Positions 1 to 8,203 of a stretch of DNA of 64,000 nt are shown piece after piece (the stretch's first letter is position 1; the number at the start of each line of letters is the position of its first letter). Origin of the DNA: Mycetocola manganoxydans (GTDB taxonomy: Bacteria > Actinomycetota > Actinomycetes > Actinomycetales > Microbacteriaceae); the NCBI RefSeq assembly GCF_003667545.1, contig NZ_RCUV01000001.1, positions 62,001 through 126,000 of the forward strand. The letters are read 5' to 3'. The position numbers and the translations under genes are program-made. Under the pieces are notes generated by a model that made no database searches, was not told the origin of the DNA, and saw nothing but the letters and a program-made list of their open reading frames with translations.

Positions 1-1174
1 CACAGTGCTTGCCCGCGAGGCGGATGAGCGCGGGCCCGGCGTCGGAGGACCGGCCGGCAAGACGGACGGAGTAGTCGGCGCCGTAGAGGGCTGGCCTGGC
101 ATTGTCGCTCATGCCCCCGTCGACGCTGACGTAGCGACGAACGGCGGAGACACCGGAATCGCTCTGGAGTTCGACGTCCTTCGTGGTTCCCACTTCGTAG
201 AGCGTGAAGGTGCTCGGGCCGACGACGGCGCGACCGGGCTCGAACGCGACGTGCGGTACCGGCACTCCGAGTCGCTCGCACTCCGTTCGGACGATGCGGG
301 CGATTTCTCGCGCGAGTTCGTCGATCGGCGTCGGGTCGTCGGCGTCTGTGTATGCGATGCCGAAGCCGCCACCGAGGTTGAGTTCGGGAACAGGTCCGAG
401 GGCGAGGAGGTCGCGGTGCACGGTCAGGAGCCGCGCGGCGGACTCCGCGAAACCATCCGAGCCGAAGATCTGGGAACCGATGTGGCAGTGCAGGCCGAGG
501 AACTCGAGCGAGTCCTCCGCGCGGATCAGTGCGACAGCATCCGCTGCCGTTTCGAGGGGGAGGCCGAACTTCTGGTCCTCATGTGCCGTCGCGAGGAAAT
601 CGTGGGTGTGTGCGTGCACGCCGCTGTTGACGCGCAAACGGACAGCCTGTCGTCTGCCGTGGCGGGCAGCGGCGGCAGCGACGCGGGGAATCTCCTGCAG
701 GCTGTCGACGACGATCGCTCCGATGCCCGCTTCGACGGCCCGGTCGAGCTCGGCGAGGGACTTGTTGTTCCCGTGCAACCCGAGACGCGATGCATCCACT
801 CCCGCCGCGAGCGCGACGGCGAGTTCCCCGCCGGAGCAGACGTCGATGTTGAGTCCGGCGTCACGGACCCACCTCGCGACTTCGGCGCACAGGAACGCCT
901 TCCCGGCGTAATAGACGGTGGCGGAGCTGCCGATTGCGGTGAATTCACGCTGGAACGCGGAGAGGATGGTGGCAGCGCGGTCGCGGACATCCGTCTCGTC
1001 GACGACGTAGAGCGGGGTGCCGAACTGTGCGGCGAGCTCGGGAGCGCTCACACCGGCGACCGTGATCTCTCCACGATCCGACCGGGAGACGTTTGCCGCC
1101 CAGACGCCGTCGGCCAGGGCATTGGCGTCATCGGGGACGCGCAGCCACGACGGGGCAAGTGGGTGAGAAGCCAC
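1..1174 (-). CDS. lysA: Diaminopimelate decarboxylase (C-terminus beyond window)
   Basis: This enzyme decarboxylates meso-diaminopimelate to L-lysine, the last step of lysine synthesis, in the cytoplasm with PLP. Translation of the minus strand gives a fold III PLP decarboxylase. YYAGKAF near residue 92 holds the PLP lysine. HGNNKS, HIGSQ, GGGFGIAY and EPGR follow in the usual order. The reading runs off the window at the GKHC motif, whose cysteine belongs to the active site of the partner subunit, so roughly 75 residues are missing. The start is taken as GTG at 1174 (VASHPLAP); an in-frame TTG 12 nt upstream is the alternative. The gene lies downstream of argS and an LmeA-like gene on the same strand, after a 140 bp gap. 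An argS-lysA order is common in actinobacteria. Confidence 0.93.
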   Translation of the reverse strand, partial: MASHPLAPSWLRVPDDANALADGVWAANVSRSDRGEITVAGVSAPELAAQFGTPLYVVDETDVRDRAATILSAFQREFTAIGSSATVYYAGKAFLCAEVARWVRDAGLNIDVCSGGELAVALAAGVDASRLGLHGNNKSLAELDRAVEAGIGAIVVDSLQEIPRVAAAAARHGRRQAVRLRVNSGVHAHTHDFLATAHEDQKFGLPLETAADAVALIRAEDSLEFLGLHCHIGSQIFGSDGFAESAARLLTVHRDLLALGPVPELNLGGGFGIAYTDADDPTPIDELAREIARIVRTECERLGVPVPHVAFEPGRAVVGPSTFTLYEVGTTKDVELQSDSGVSAVRRYVSVDGGMSDNARPALYGADYSVRLAGRSSDAGPALIRLAGKHC

Positions 1175-1314
1175 AGCAGGAACCAATCGTGCGGAGTGGA
1201 CGTACCGCGCGGGTGAGCGGTGGAGACAGGTCGATTCTATCGAGAGATCGGCCGTGCCCATGAAATTGTGGCATTGAGCGTATGCGGCTCGGAGAATCCG
1301 GCCGGGCTCCGGCG

Positions 1315-2127
1315 TCAGGCCGGGCACTCCCCCGTCGTCCTGAGCGCCTGACCCGAGAGGACGAAGTTCGACGCCGAAAGGTCGAGGGTCGCCAGGCCGT
1401 TCCGCACCTCGATCCCCGAAATCGTGACCCCTTCGGGCAGCTTCTCGGCGACGCAGATGCGGATCGGTTCTGAGCCGACGATCTGTTCCACGAGGCCTGA
1501 GAGGTCGAGGTCGCCGATCACGGTCGTCACCTCGGCGCTCTCCGGTGTCAGCAGGACTTCGGTTCCGTCTGGGACGAGGGATGCCGTCACCCGGTAACCG
1601 ACCGGAATCCCAAAGAAGGTCGTCGAGTCTTCGTAGCCCACCGTGTCATCGTTGAGCGTCAACTCGGGGTCGTTTCCCGGCAAGGTGAGCAGCTCGTTGA
1701 GGGCGGGCTGGTCGAGGCTCGCCGTTGCGGCGATGTCGTCGATCGCGCTCTTGAGGTCGAGGGGAACCCCGGATGCCGCCACGCGCACGTTCTCGACCGG
1801 GATGTCGTCGAACCTGGCGTCAGCCGACGTCAGGGTGACGGTGTCCATCCGGCCGCTGAGCAGTTGCAGCAGCACCCAGTCGCCCGCGATGTCGACATCG
1901 ACGGTTCCCTCGACGTTCGAGGGCAGACTCGCTTCGGCGGCCGCCGCGACGGAATCCTCGGCGATGCCCCGCGTGACGGTCTCGGCGAGGAAGGCTCCAC
2001 CGACGACGACGATCGCCGCGACGACGAGGATGACGAGTGCCGTGAGGAACCGCCTGCCCGCCGGCTTTCTGGCAGGACGGTTGCCCGCGGCAGCTCCGCG
2101 CTGCAGTTCCTCCCAGCCGTCGGTCAC
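1315..2127 (-). CDS. LmeA-like (DUF2993) phospholipid-binding membrane protein
   Basis: The 270-residue product has a polar N-terminus, one membrane segment at about residues 27-47, and a long extracytoplasmic beta-rich domain. The segment with EGTVDVDIAGDW and the repeated small beta-strand phrasing are like the DUF2993/LmeA family, whose mycobacterial member is a periplasmic phospholipid-binding protein linked to lipomannan maturation. That function is inferred from family only. The start is GTG at 2127, one base after the argS TGA, so it is almost certainly translated with argS. A longer reading that starts inside argS is possible in this frame but would only shadow the argS end. Confidence 0.75.
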   Translation of the reverse strand: MTDGWEELQRGAAAGNRPARKPAGRRFLTALVILVVAAIVVVGGAFLAETVTRGIAEDSVAAAAEASLPSNVEGTVDVDIAGDWVLLQLLSGRMDTVTLTSADARFDDIPVENVRVAASGVPLDLKSAIDDIAATASLDQPALNELLTLPGNDPELTLNDDTVGYEDSTTFFGIPVGYRVTASLVPDGTEVLLTPESAEVTTVIGDLDLSGLVEQIVGSEPIRICVAEKLPEGVTISGIEVRNGLATLDLSASNFVLSGQALRTTGECPA

Positions 2128-2128
2128 G

Positions 2129-3796
2129 TCACATCCGTTCTGGAGCAGAAACGCCGAGCAGGTCGAGGCCGTTCCGGAGAACCTGACCGGTGGCATCGTT
2201 GAGCCACAGCCGTGAACGGTGGACGTCGCCGATGGGCTCGTCACCGAGGGGAATCACCCGGCAGTTGTCGTACCAGCGGTGGTACAGGCCTGCGACCTCT
2301 TCCAGGTAGCGCGCGACGCGGTGGGGCTCGCGCAATTGTGCTGCCTGCGCCACGATCCGCGGGAACTCCTGCAGTGCGCCGAGGAGTGCCGCTTCGGTCT
2401 CGTGGTCGAGCAGCTCCGGGGCGAACGCGCTGCGGTCGACACCCGCGACCGCGGCGTTCCGGCCGACCGAGTGGGTCCGGGCGTGGGCGTACTGCACGTA
2501 GAACACTGGGTTGTCGTTGCTGCGCTTGCGGAGCTGTTCCGGGTCGAGGGTGAGGGGCGAGTCGGCCGGGTAGCGCCCGAGCGAGTAGCGCAGCGCATCG
2601 GTGCCGATCCACGCCTGCAGATCGTCGAGCTCGATGATGTTGCCTGCCCGCTTGGACAGCTTCGCGCCGTTGATGCTGACCAGCTGGCCGATGAGGACCT
2701 CGATGTCGACGTTGGGGTCGTCACCTGCCGCACCGGCGAGCGCCTTCAGGCGGTGGACGTACCCGTGGTGGTCGGCGCCGAGCAGGTAGATCTTGTGCGC
2801 GAAGCCGCGATCCGATTTCGACAGGTAATAGGCGGCATCCGCGGCGAAGTAGGTGTAGATGCTGTTGCCGCGACGGATGACGCGGTCCTTGTCATCACCG
2901 AATTCGGTGGTGCGAACCCAGACGGCGTCGTCGGCGTCGAAGACGTGACCCTGTTCGCGCAGGCGTTCGACGGCCTCATCGATGGCGCTCTTGCCGGTCT
3001 CCGCGTTCTTCGCGTGAAGTTCCCGCTCGGAGAACCACACGTCGAAGTGCACGTTGAAACTCGAGAGCGACTTCTCGATCTCGGCGAGCTGCAGGCGGTA
3101 GGCGATCTCCCGGGCGATCGGCAGCGCCTCGTCGTCCGGCAGGTCGGCGACCCCTGGCTCGGTCTCGAGCACCTGGCGGCCGAGCTCACCGATGTATGCG
3201 CCCGGGTAGCCGCCCTCGGGCGTCGGCTCACCCTTGATGGCGGCGAGGATCGACGCTCCGAAGGTATCCATCTGGCTGCCTGCGTCGTTGATGTAGTACT
3301 CGCTGGCGATGGTCGCCCCGGATGCGCGAAGCACGCGGGCGATCGAGTCACCGAGCGCGGCCCACCGGGTGTGCCCGATGTGCAATGGGCCGGTCGGGTT
3401 GGCCGAAACGAATTCGATGTTGATCGATTGCCCTGCGAGAGAGTCGTTGTGACCGTAAGCGGGCCCGGCGTCGACGATCGTCTTCGCGAGCGCACCGGAC
3501 GCTGCAGCGTCGAGGCGCACGTTGAGGAACCCGGGTCCGGCGACCTCCGCCGTCGCAACGCCGGGAACGGCGGCGAGGCCGGTGGCCAGCTCGGCCGCGA
3601 TGTCGCGCGGGTTCGCACCGATCTTCTTCGCGATGCGCATCGCGACGTTCGAGGCCCAGTCGCCGTGGTCACGGTTGCGTGGCCGCTCGAGAACGACGTC
3701 TTCGCGGCGGATCTCGGCTCCTGCTCCCGGTCGTCGGTCCTCGGCGAGCGGTACGACGAGTTCGAACAGGGCGGAGGCAAGATCGTCAGGGGTCAC
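2129..3796 (-). CDS. argS: Arginyl-tRNA synthetase
   Basis: This class I aminoacyl-tRNA synthetase charges tRNA-Arg with arginine in the cytoplasm. The 555-residue protein has the N-terminal Add1 domain at about 1-100, the HIGH signature as HIGH at 139-142, the KMSKS-type loop as KLSKR at 379-383, and the ArgRS anticodon-binding domain ending in the canonical [13 protein letters not shown]. The start is GTG at 3796. A -10 hexamer TAGAAT lies six bases upstream, which fits a leaderless message. It heads the run argS, LmeA-like, lysA. A tRNA-Arg gene lies 1.6 kb away but is not part of this unit. Confidence 0.97.
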   Translation of the reverse strand: MTPDDLASALFELVVPLAEDRRPGAGAEIRREDVVLERPRNRDHGDWASNVAMRIAKKIGANPRDIAAELATGLAAVPGVATAEVAGPGFLNVRLDAAASGALAKTIVDAGPAYGHNDSLAGQSINIEFVSANPTGPLHIGHTRWAALGDSIARVLRASGATIASEYYINDAGSQMDTFGASILAAIKGEPTPEGGYPGAYIGELGRQVLETEPGVADLPDDEALPIAREIAYRLQLAEIEKSLSSFNVHFDVWFSERELHAKNAETGKSAIDEAVERLREQGHVFDADDAVWVRTTEFGDDKDRVIRRGNSIYTYFAADAAYYLSKSDRGFAHKIYLLGADHHGYVHRLKALAGAAGDDPNVDIEVLIGQLVSINGAKLSKRAGNIIELDDLQAWIGTDALRYSLGRYPADSPLTLDPEQLRKRSNDNPVFYVQYAHARTHSVGRNAAVAGVDRSAFAPELLDHETEAALLGALQEFPRIVAQAAQLREPHRVARYLEEVAGLYHRWYDNCRVIPLGDEPIGDVHRSRLWLNDATGQVLRNGLDLLGVSAPERM

Positions 3797-3802
3797 TCAG
3801 CA

Positions 3803-3808
3803 ATTCTA
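3803..3808 (-). promoter_or_regulatory. -10 hexamer of argS (leaderless)
   Basis: On the minus strand the sequence reads TAGAAT, with six bases before the GTG start of argS. The spacing puts the transcript start at or next to the start codon. Confidence 0.6.
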
Positions 3809-3901
3809 TCCGCTCGGGCATATCGGCCCGACGCGACCACATGCGCTGCAGGTACTGCGGCAGTTGTTAGTGTCGGAGGCATCCCCCAGAGAGAGTTGGA
3901 T

Positions 3902-4516
3902 ATGGCTTCCACGTTCGCGCCGTCGCGCCCCCTCGCCGTTCTTGCCGCTGCTGCGCTCGGCGTTGTCCTGTTCTCCGGCTGCACTCCAGCCGACGAGCCA
4001 CAGCCATCGAACGAGCCCAGTGCGTCGGCGAGCGCAACACCTGAGCCCAGCGTGACCCCCAGCGTGGAACCGAGCGAAGCTGCCGTCATGAGCCAGCCCC
4101 TCGACATCACGTGTGACGAGCTGATCACCCTCGACGACATGTACGCGTTCAACCCGAACGTCAGCGCCGTTGCCGACGCCGCCCCGAAGAAGGACAGCAA
4201 GGCCGGAGTGATCGCCGGAATGAACGGCCTCACCTGCCAGTGGATCAACAACTCCAGCAGCGAGACGATCGACATCGCGGTCGCGAAGCTCACTGACAAC
4301 CAGCTCACCGCGCTCAAGAACCTCGCGGTCACCGAGAGCAAGCAGGTGCCGACCTACGGGACCCCTCCCGTCGAAGGCTACTTCCAGGTGATCGGGCAGG
4401 AGGGCGAGGCCCAGGTCTTCAGCGGCTCGTACTGGGTCACCTTGCGGGCGATCTCGTTCTTCGAACCCGGTGATGCCGAGCAGCTCGCCGAAGCGGCGAT
4501 CGAGCACCTCTCCTAG
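3902..4516 (+). CDS. Secreted lipoprotein, function unknown
   Basis: The 204-residue product starts with a lipoprotein signal peptide: basic start, hydrophobic core at 10-24 and lipobox LFSGC with Cys27 as the lipidated residue. A low-complexity Pro/Ser/Glu linker follows (about 30-60), then a domain of about 140 residues with two cysteines (in ITCDE and LTCQW) that could form a disulfide. No enzyme motif is visible. Many actinobacterial lipoproteins of this layout are uncharacterised, and I do not assign a role. ATG 3902 is preferred because the signal peptide starts there and a purine-rich AGAGAGAG lies just upstream; the open frame upstream is only argS antisense. It diverges from argS and converges on the transglutaminase gene, with one base between the stops. 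Confidence 0.8.
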   Translation: MASTFAPSRPLAVLAAAALGVVLFSGCTPADEPQPSNEPSASASATPEPSVTPSVEPSEAAVMSQPLDITCDELITLDDMYAFNPNVSAVADAAPKKDSKAGVIAGMNGLTCQWINNSSSETIDIAVAKLTDNQLTALKNLAVTESKQVPTYGTPPVEGYFQVIGQEGEAQVFSGSYWVTLRAISFFEPGDAEQLAEAAIEHLS

Positions 4517-4517
4517 G

Positions 4518-5312
4518 TCAGGGCAGAAGCACCGGAACCCGCTGGTCGTCACTCGGCAGCATTTGAGCAACGGCGCCCACCTCGACCCGGTCGAGAGTGA
4601 GCTGGGTGTGGTGGCTCGTGAGGAAGGCGATGTCAGATCCGTCGCGACCGGTCGCGATGCGGACGAGCGATTGTCTCGGTGCCAGCCGCGTGGCATCCAC
4701 GATGCGCCAGTGGCCGTCGATCCAGGCTTCGGCGAGGACGTGGAAATCCATCGGCTTGAGGCCGGGAGCGTAAGCCGACACGATGCGCGCAGGAACGTCG
4801 CACGCCCGAAGCAGGGCAACGACGACGTGGGCGTAGTCGCGGCAGACCCCCCTTTGTGACGCGAGCGTTGTTGCCGCGCTGTCACCGGCGTTACTCGCTC
4901 CGGGAACGTAGCTGAGGGTCTCGAACACGAACGCGGAGACCGCGTCGAGAAGCGCCTGGCCGCGCAGAGCGCCGAACCTGCTGCGGGCGACGCCGTACAG
5001 CTTGTCTGATTCGGCGAACCGGCTGGGCCGGAGGTAGAGCAGGTGGTCGAGAGCGCTCGCCGGCTCTACCGGACGCTGGCCGGCGACAACCGCGTGATAG
5101 TGCACCGAGACCGGCCCGGTGTAGCCGCTCAGGCGATGCAGCCGGGAACCGTGCCGGTCGGTGAGCTCGACGGGTGTGGTCTCCGTCCCGCCCACCAGCA
5201 CCGACAGCGTCTCGGAGAGGATGGGCGTCCCGGCCGCGACGGCGATCGAGAGAACAACATCGCCAGGCCCGTCCAGACGGAACTCGAGGTGGGCAGAAAC
5301 GGTGCGATGCAT
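4518..5312 (-). CDS. Transglutaminase-like family protein
   Basis: The 264-residue protein has an N-terminal beta-rich region (1-100) and a transglutaminase/protease-like core. The catalytic triad is visible: Cys157 in GVCRDYAH, His191 in FHVLAEAW and Asp206 in WRIVDATR. There is no signal peptide or membrane segment, so it is probably cytoplasmic. Family members are cysteine peptidases or amide-forming enzymes of mostly unknown substrate, so only the fold and triad are claimed. ATG 5312 is the first methionine and gives the usual length. A weak xAxxxT hexamer six bases upstream would make it leaderless. Confidence 0.88.
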   Translation of the reverse strand: MHRTVSAHLEFRLDGPGDVVLSIAVAAGTPILSETLSVLVGGTETTPVELTDRHGSRLHRLSGYTGPVSVHYHAVVAGQRPVEPASALDHLLYLRPSRFAESDKLYGVARSRFGALRGQALLDAVSAFVFETLSYVPGASNAGDSAATTLASQRGVCRDYAHVVVALLRACDVPARIVSAYAPGLKPMDFHVLAEAWIDGHWRIVDATRLAPRQSLVRIATGRDGSDIAFLTSHHTQLTLDRVEVGAVAQMLPSDDQRVPVLLP

Positions 5313-5412
5313 TTGTCCATCCTCACACGGGGATGCCGGTGCGCTCGCCGCGGTTTGGCCCAGCCGGTGCGGGCGAATGTGCCCGCTGAATTCTGATAGT
5401 TTTGTTTCGCAC

Positions 5413-5485
5413 GCCTTCGTAGCTCAGGGGATAGAGCGTCGGTTTCCGGTACCGCAGGTCGCAGGTTCGAATCCTGCCGAGGGCA
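5413..5485 (+). tRNA. tRNA-Arg (anticodon CCG)
   Basis: The 73-base sequence folds as a cloverleaf. The acceptor stem pairs GCCTTCG with CGAGGGC (one T-G pair), with discriminator A. The D stem is GCTC/GAGC. The anticodon loop is TTCCGGT, giving CCG, which reads CGG arginine codons. The T arm is GCAGG-TTCGAAT-CCTGC. The top pair of the anticodon stem (27-43) is a T-C mismatch. CCA is not encoded. A run of seven T follows almost at once and can serve as the terminator. Confidence 0.93.
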
Positions 5486-5517
5486 CATTTTTTTACTCGA
5501 ACGTCGCACGTCGGACG

Positions 5518-5523
5518 TAGAGT
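5518..5523 (+). promoter_or_regulatory. -10 hexamer of the decayed LLM oxidoreductase gene
   Basis: TAGAGT lies six bases before ATG 5530, the leaderless arrangement seen at many genes here. The promoter looks intact although the gene is broken. Confidence 0.5.
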
Positions 5524-5529
5524 TCCGGC

Positions 5530-6034
5530 ATGAAGTACGGACTCCATCTCCCCAACTTCGGCGCTTTCGGTGACGCCCGCGTGCTCGCGGGTCTCGCCCG
5601 TGACGCTGAACGCTCCGGCTGGGACGGCTTCTTCCTCTGGGATCACCTCCTGTTCTGCGATCTCGATCAGAACGACCACGTCGACCCGTGGGTGGCGTTG
5701 ACCGCTGTCGCCGCAGCGACCGACAGCATCCTTCTCGGCCCTCTCGTCACCCCGCTCCCCCGGCGCCGCCCGTGGGAACTCGCCCGCCAGACCGTCTCCC
5801 TGCAGAACTACTCAGGCGGACGGCTGGTGCTCGGGGTGGGAATCGGCGCGCCGACCGATGAGGCCACCCGGGGCGGATGCTCGATGAGGGACTCGAGATC
5901 CTCACCGGGTGAACGGGGACCGTCCGTTCGGCGTCGTGGTCGGCGGGGTCTCTGATCCGACGGCCGACGAGCATCCGTCGAGCGCATTCGATCCCCTCGC
6001 CACCTGGTGGCTCAAGAAAAACGGAGCACGGTAG
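5530..6034 (+). pseudogene. Decayed LLM-class flavin-dependent oxidoreductase
   Basis: The first 117 or so residues are a good luciferase-like monooxygenase N-terminus (MKYGLHLPNFG, WDHLLF, GRLVLGVGIG). After GAPTDEATRG the frame is lost. The expected continuation MLDEGLEILTG is present in another frame at 5878-5910 and stops at once at TGA. Past that stop, without further shift, comes a typical family C-terminus (PFGVVVGGV ... TWWLKKNG) ending at TAG 6034. The central 100 or more residues of the barrel are missing. The gene therefore carries both a frameshift and a large internal deletion. An intact, different LLM oxidoreductase lies at 13.3 kb. Confidence 0.85.
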
Positions 6035-6073
6035 ACCCCTCGAGGTAGCGCGCCCGCGGGCGATCCTGGGACC

Positions 6074-7132
6074 ATGGCCACCATGAGCCTGTCAGGAACG
6101 GATCTGTCTCGCGACTACTTCACCGAGGTCGTGCGCCCCCTGGTCGACGAACGCTGGCCGGGGTTGCCGCTCGCCGCCGGCCGATTCGGTTCCGGGTCGG
6201 ACGTACTCGGCCTCGACGACGCGCTGTCCCGCGACCACGACTGGGGGCTCCGGCTGACCATCCTCGTCGAACAGGATGTCGTCGAACCGATCCGGGTCTG
6301 GCTCGCGCAGCAGCTGCCACCGGAGTATCGCGGGCACCCGACCCGGTTCGCCACCACGTGGCATCCGGTTCCGACCGTGCAGGTCGAGGTGTCGACGGCG
6401 GACGAGTTCGTTTCCTCGAGGACCGGGGTCGGCCCTGAGCCGCTGGGAATCACGGACTGGCTGTCGCTGACCGGACAATCGGTTCTCGAGGTCACCGCCG
6501 GCGGAGTGTTCGCCGACGATGCGGGCGCATTCGCCGCGATCCGGAACCGGTTCGACTGGTACCCGGACGACGTGTGGCGCTACGTCCTCGCCGCCGAGTG
6601 GGCGCGCATCGGGCAGGAGTTCCCGTTCGTCGGGCGGGCTGCATCGCGGGGTGACGAGGTCGGATCCGGGCTGATCGCGGGGCGGATCGCAGTCGCGGCG
6701 ATGCGACTGGGGTTTTTGCTCGAGCGGCGCTGGCCGCCGTATTCGAAGTGGCTCGGCACGATGTTCGCCGACCTCCCCATCGCTGCCGACGTGGCGCCAG
6801 CGCTGACCGCTGCGCTCGGTGCCAACCGATGGGAAAATCGTGAGGCGGGACTCGCGACGGCCGTAACAGCGCTGAACGAAGGGCAGCGACACGTGGGCCT
6901 TCCGAGCGTCGCGGCCGCTATCGAGCCGTTCTGGGATCGTCCGTTCCTCGGGATCGGGGCTGTGCCCGAGACTCTGCTGGAGTCGATCACGGATGAACGC
7001 GTGCGTGAGCTGCCGGCCGGCATCGGCTCGATCGAACAGGTGTCCGACAGTGTCAGCGTGCTGGTTTCCCCCGAACGTCGCCGCACGGTGATGGCGGCGC
7101 TTCTCGCGGGAGGAGGCTCTACGGGGCGGTGA
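6074..7132 (+). CDS. DUF4037 domain protein with nucleotidyltransferase-like motif
   Basis: The 352-residue protein carries GSGSD at about 39-43 and DHDW at 54-57, in line with the GSGS...DHDW pattern of DUF4037 proteins, which have a nucleotidyltransferase-like N-terminus and a helical C-terminal domain. No substrate is known to me. ATG 6074 (MATMSLS) sits six bases after GATCCT, a possible leaderless -10; the second ATG at 6083 is the alternative start. Its 3' end overlaps the convergent DUF3097 gene by 14 bp. Confidence 0.8.
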   Translation: MATMSLSGTDLSRDYFTEVVRPLVDERWPGLPLAAGRFGSGSDVLGLDDALSRDHDWGLRLTILVEQDVVEPIRVWLAQQLPPEYRGHPTRFATTWHPVPTVQVEVSTADEFVSSRTGVGPEPLGITDWLSLTGQSVLEVTAGGVFADDAGAFAAIRNRFDWYPDDVWRYVLAAEWARIGQEFPFVGRAASRGDEVGSGLIAGRIAVAAMRLGFLLERRWPPYSKWLGTMFADLPIAADVAPALTAALGANRWENREAGLATAVTALNEGQRHVGLPSVAAAIEPFWDRPFLGIGAVPETLLESITDERVRELPAGIGSIEQVSDSVSVLVSPERRRTVMAALLAGGGSTGR

Positions 7133-7955
7133 CGAAATCGATGAGTTCCTCGACGCGGCCGAGGAACGCCGGTTCGAGGTCGGAGTAGTTCCGCACCCGT
7201 CGGAGGATCGCCTGCCACGCCCTGGCGATATCGGCCTGGTTCTCGTTCGGAAGACCGAGGGCCGCGCATATGCCCTTCTTCCACTCGATCGACCGTGGGA
7301 TCTCCGGCCATTCCGTGAGACCGACCCGCGCAGGCTTCACCGATTGCCACACGTCGACGTAGGGGTGGCCGACGACGAGAACGTTCCCCGCGTGCGGGCC
7401 GCGCATGACGGCATCTGCGATTCGGGTCTCTTTCGAGCCGGGTACGAGGTGATCGACGAGCACACCGACCTTGCGCTTCGGTGTCGGCGCGAAGTCGGCG
7501 ATGATCGAGGTGAGGTCGTCGATGCCGCCGAGGTACTCGACGACGACGCCCTCGACCCGCAGGTCGTCACCCCAGACCTTCTCGACGAGTTCGGCGTCGT
7601 GACGACCCTCGACATAGATGCGGCTGGGCAGGGCGACGCGGGCACGCGAGTCGGCGACGGCAAACGATCCGGATGCCGTGCGCGTCGGGCCTTGGGTCTT
7701 CTTCTTCGGGGGAACGAGGATCACGGGCTTGCCCTCGAGGAGGAATCCGGCGCCGAGCGGGAACACGCGGCGTTTGCCGTGGCGGTCCTCGAGCTGGACG
7801 GTCTTGCCTTCGATACCGGTGACCGCGCCGCACCAGCCGCTCATCACCTCTTCGACGACGAGGTCCATCACCGCTTCGTGTTCGGCGGGAGGAGGGGTCT
7901 TGCTTCTTCGCCAATCGGTGGCGAGAACGTCGCTGGGGTACGGATCGTAGCTCAC
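7119..7955 (-). CDS. DUF3097 family protein
   Basis: The 278-residue protein fits the actinobacterial DUF3097 family: it begins SYDPYPSDVL, has a small beta-barrel-like part (about 35-75), a basic PPKKK stretch, and a long domain with IYVEGRHDAELVEKVWGDD. That last segment resembles a TOPRIM-like fold (E in VEGRHD, DH in VLVDHLVPGSKE), suggesting a nucleic-acid or nucleotide metal site; this is inference. The start is GTG 7955, because TAGCGT sits seven bases upstream on the same strand. A GTG nine bases further upstream would fall inside that promoter. The family function is unknown. Confidence 0.85.
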   Translation of the reverse strand: MSYDPYPSDVLATDWRRSKTPPPAEHEAVMDLVVEEVMSGWCGAVTGIEGKTVQLEDRHGKRRVFPLGAGFLLEGKPVILVPPKKKTQGPTRTASGSFAVADSRARVALPSRIYVEGRHDAELVEKVWGDDLRVEGVVVEYLGGIDDLTSIIADFAPTPKRKVGVLVDHLVPGSKETRIADAVMRGPHAGNVLVVGHPYVDVWQSVKPARVGLTEWPEIPRSIEWKKGICAALGLPNENQADIARAWQAILRRVRNYSDLEPAFLGRVEELIDFVTAP

Positions 7956-7962
7956 TCGGAAC

Positions 7963-7968
7963 ACGCTA
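7963..7968 (-). promoter_or_regulatory. -10 hexamer of DUF3097 gene (leaderless)
   Basis: TAGCGT on the minus strand, seven bases before GTG 7955. It decides the start codon. Confidence 0.6.
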
Positions 7969-8160
7969 GCCGCCGCTCCCCGCGGCGAACGGATGCCACG
8001 CTGCCGCCTGGTCAACAGGCGGGTCCGGCTGCACGAGCCGACCTGCCGCCACCGTGAACTCGCGTCGTCGATGCCTGCGGTTCGATAACACAGCCGGATG
8101 CCGTCAAGCGAGCCCCGGGGGCGAAACTCCGGTGTCTGGACTCCCCCAGTCGGGCGACCC

Positions 8161-8166
8161 TAGACT
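8161..8166 (+). promoter_or_regulatory. -10 hexamer upstream of TPM-domain gene
   Basis: TAGACT lies 37 bases before ATG 8204. Here a short untranslated leader with a GAAGG-type ribosome site is expected, unlike the leaderless genes. Confidence 0.45.
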
Positions 8167-8203
8167 CGCAGGAGTTACTCCACCGACAATCGAAGGCGGT
8201 TCC

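Noticed and set aside
5-1216. 403-codon plus-strand reading frame
   Set aside because: It is antisense to lysA, has no family features, and its residues are the high-GC shadow of a clear PLP enzyme.
2219-3901. Long N-terminal extension of the lipoprotein gene
   Set aside because: It lies antisense to argS; the signal peptide and ribosome site put the real start at 3902.
5413-6034. Integrated element after tRNA-Arg
   Set aside because: There is no integrase, no repeat of the tRNA end and no foreign composition; only a decayed metabolic gene follows.
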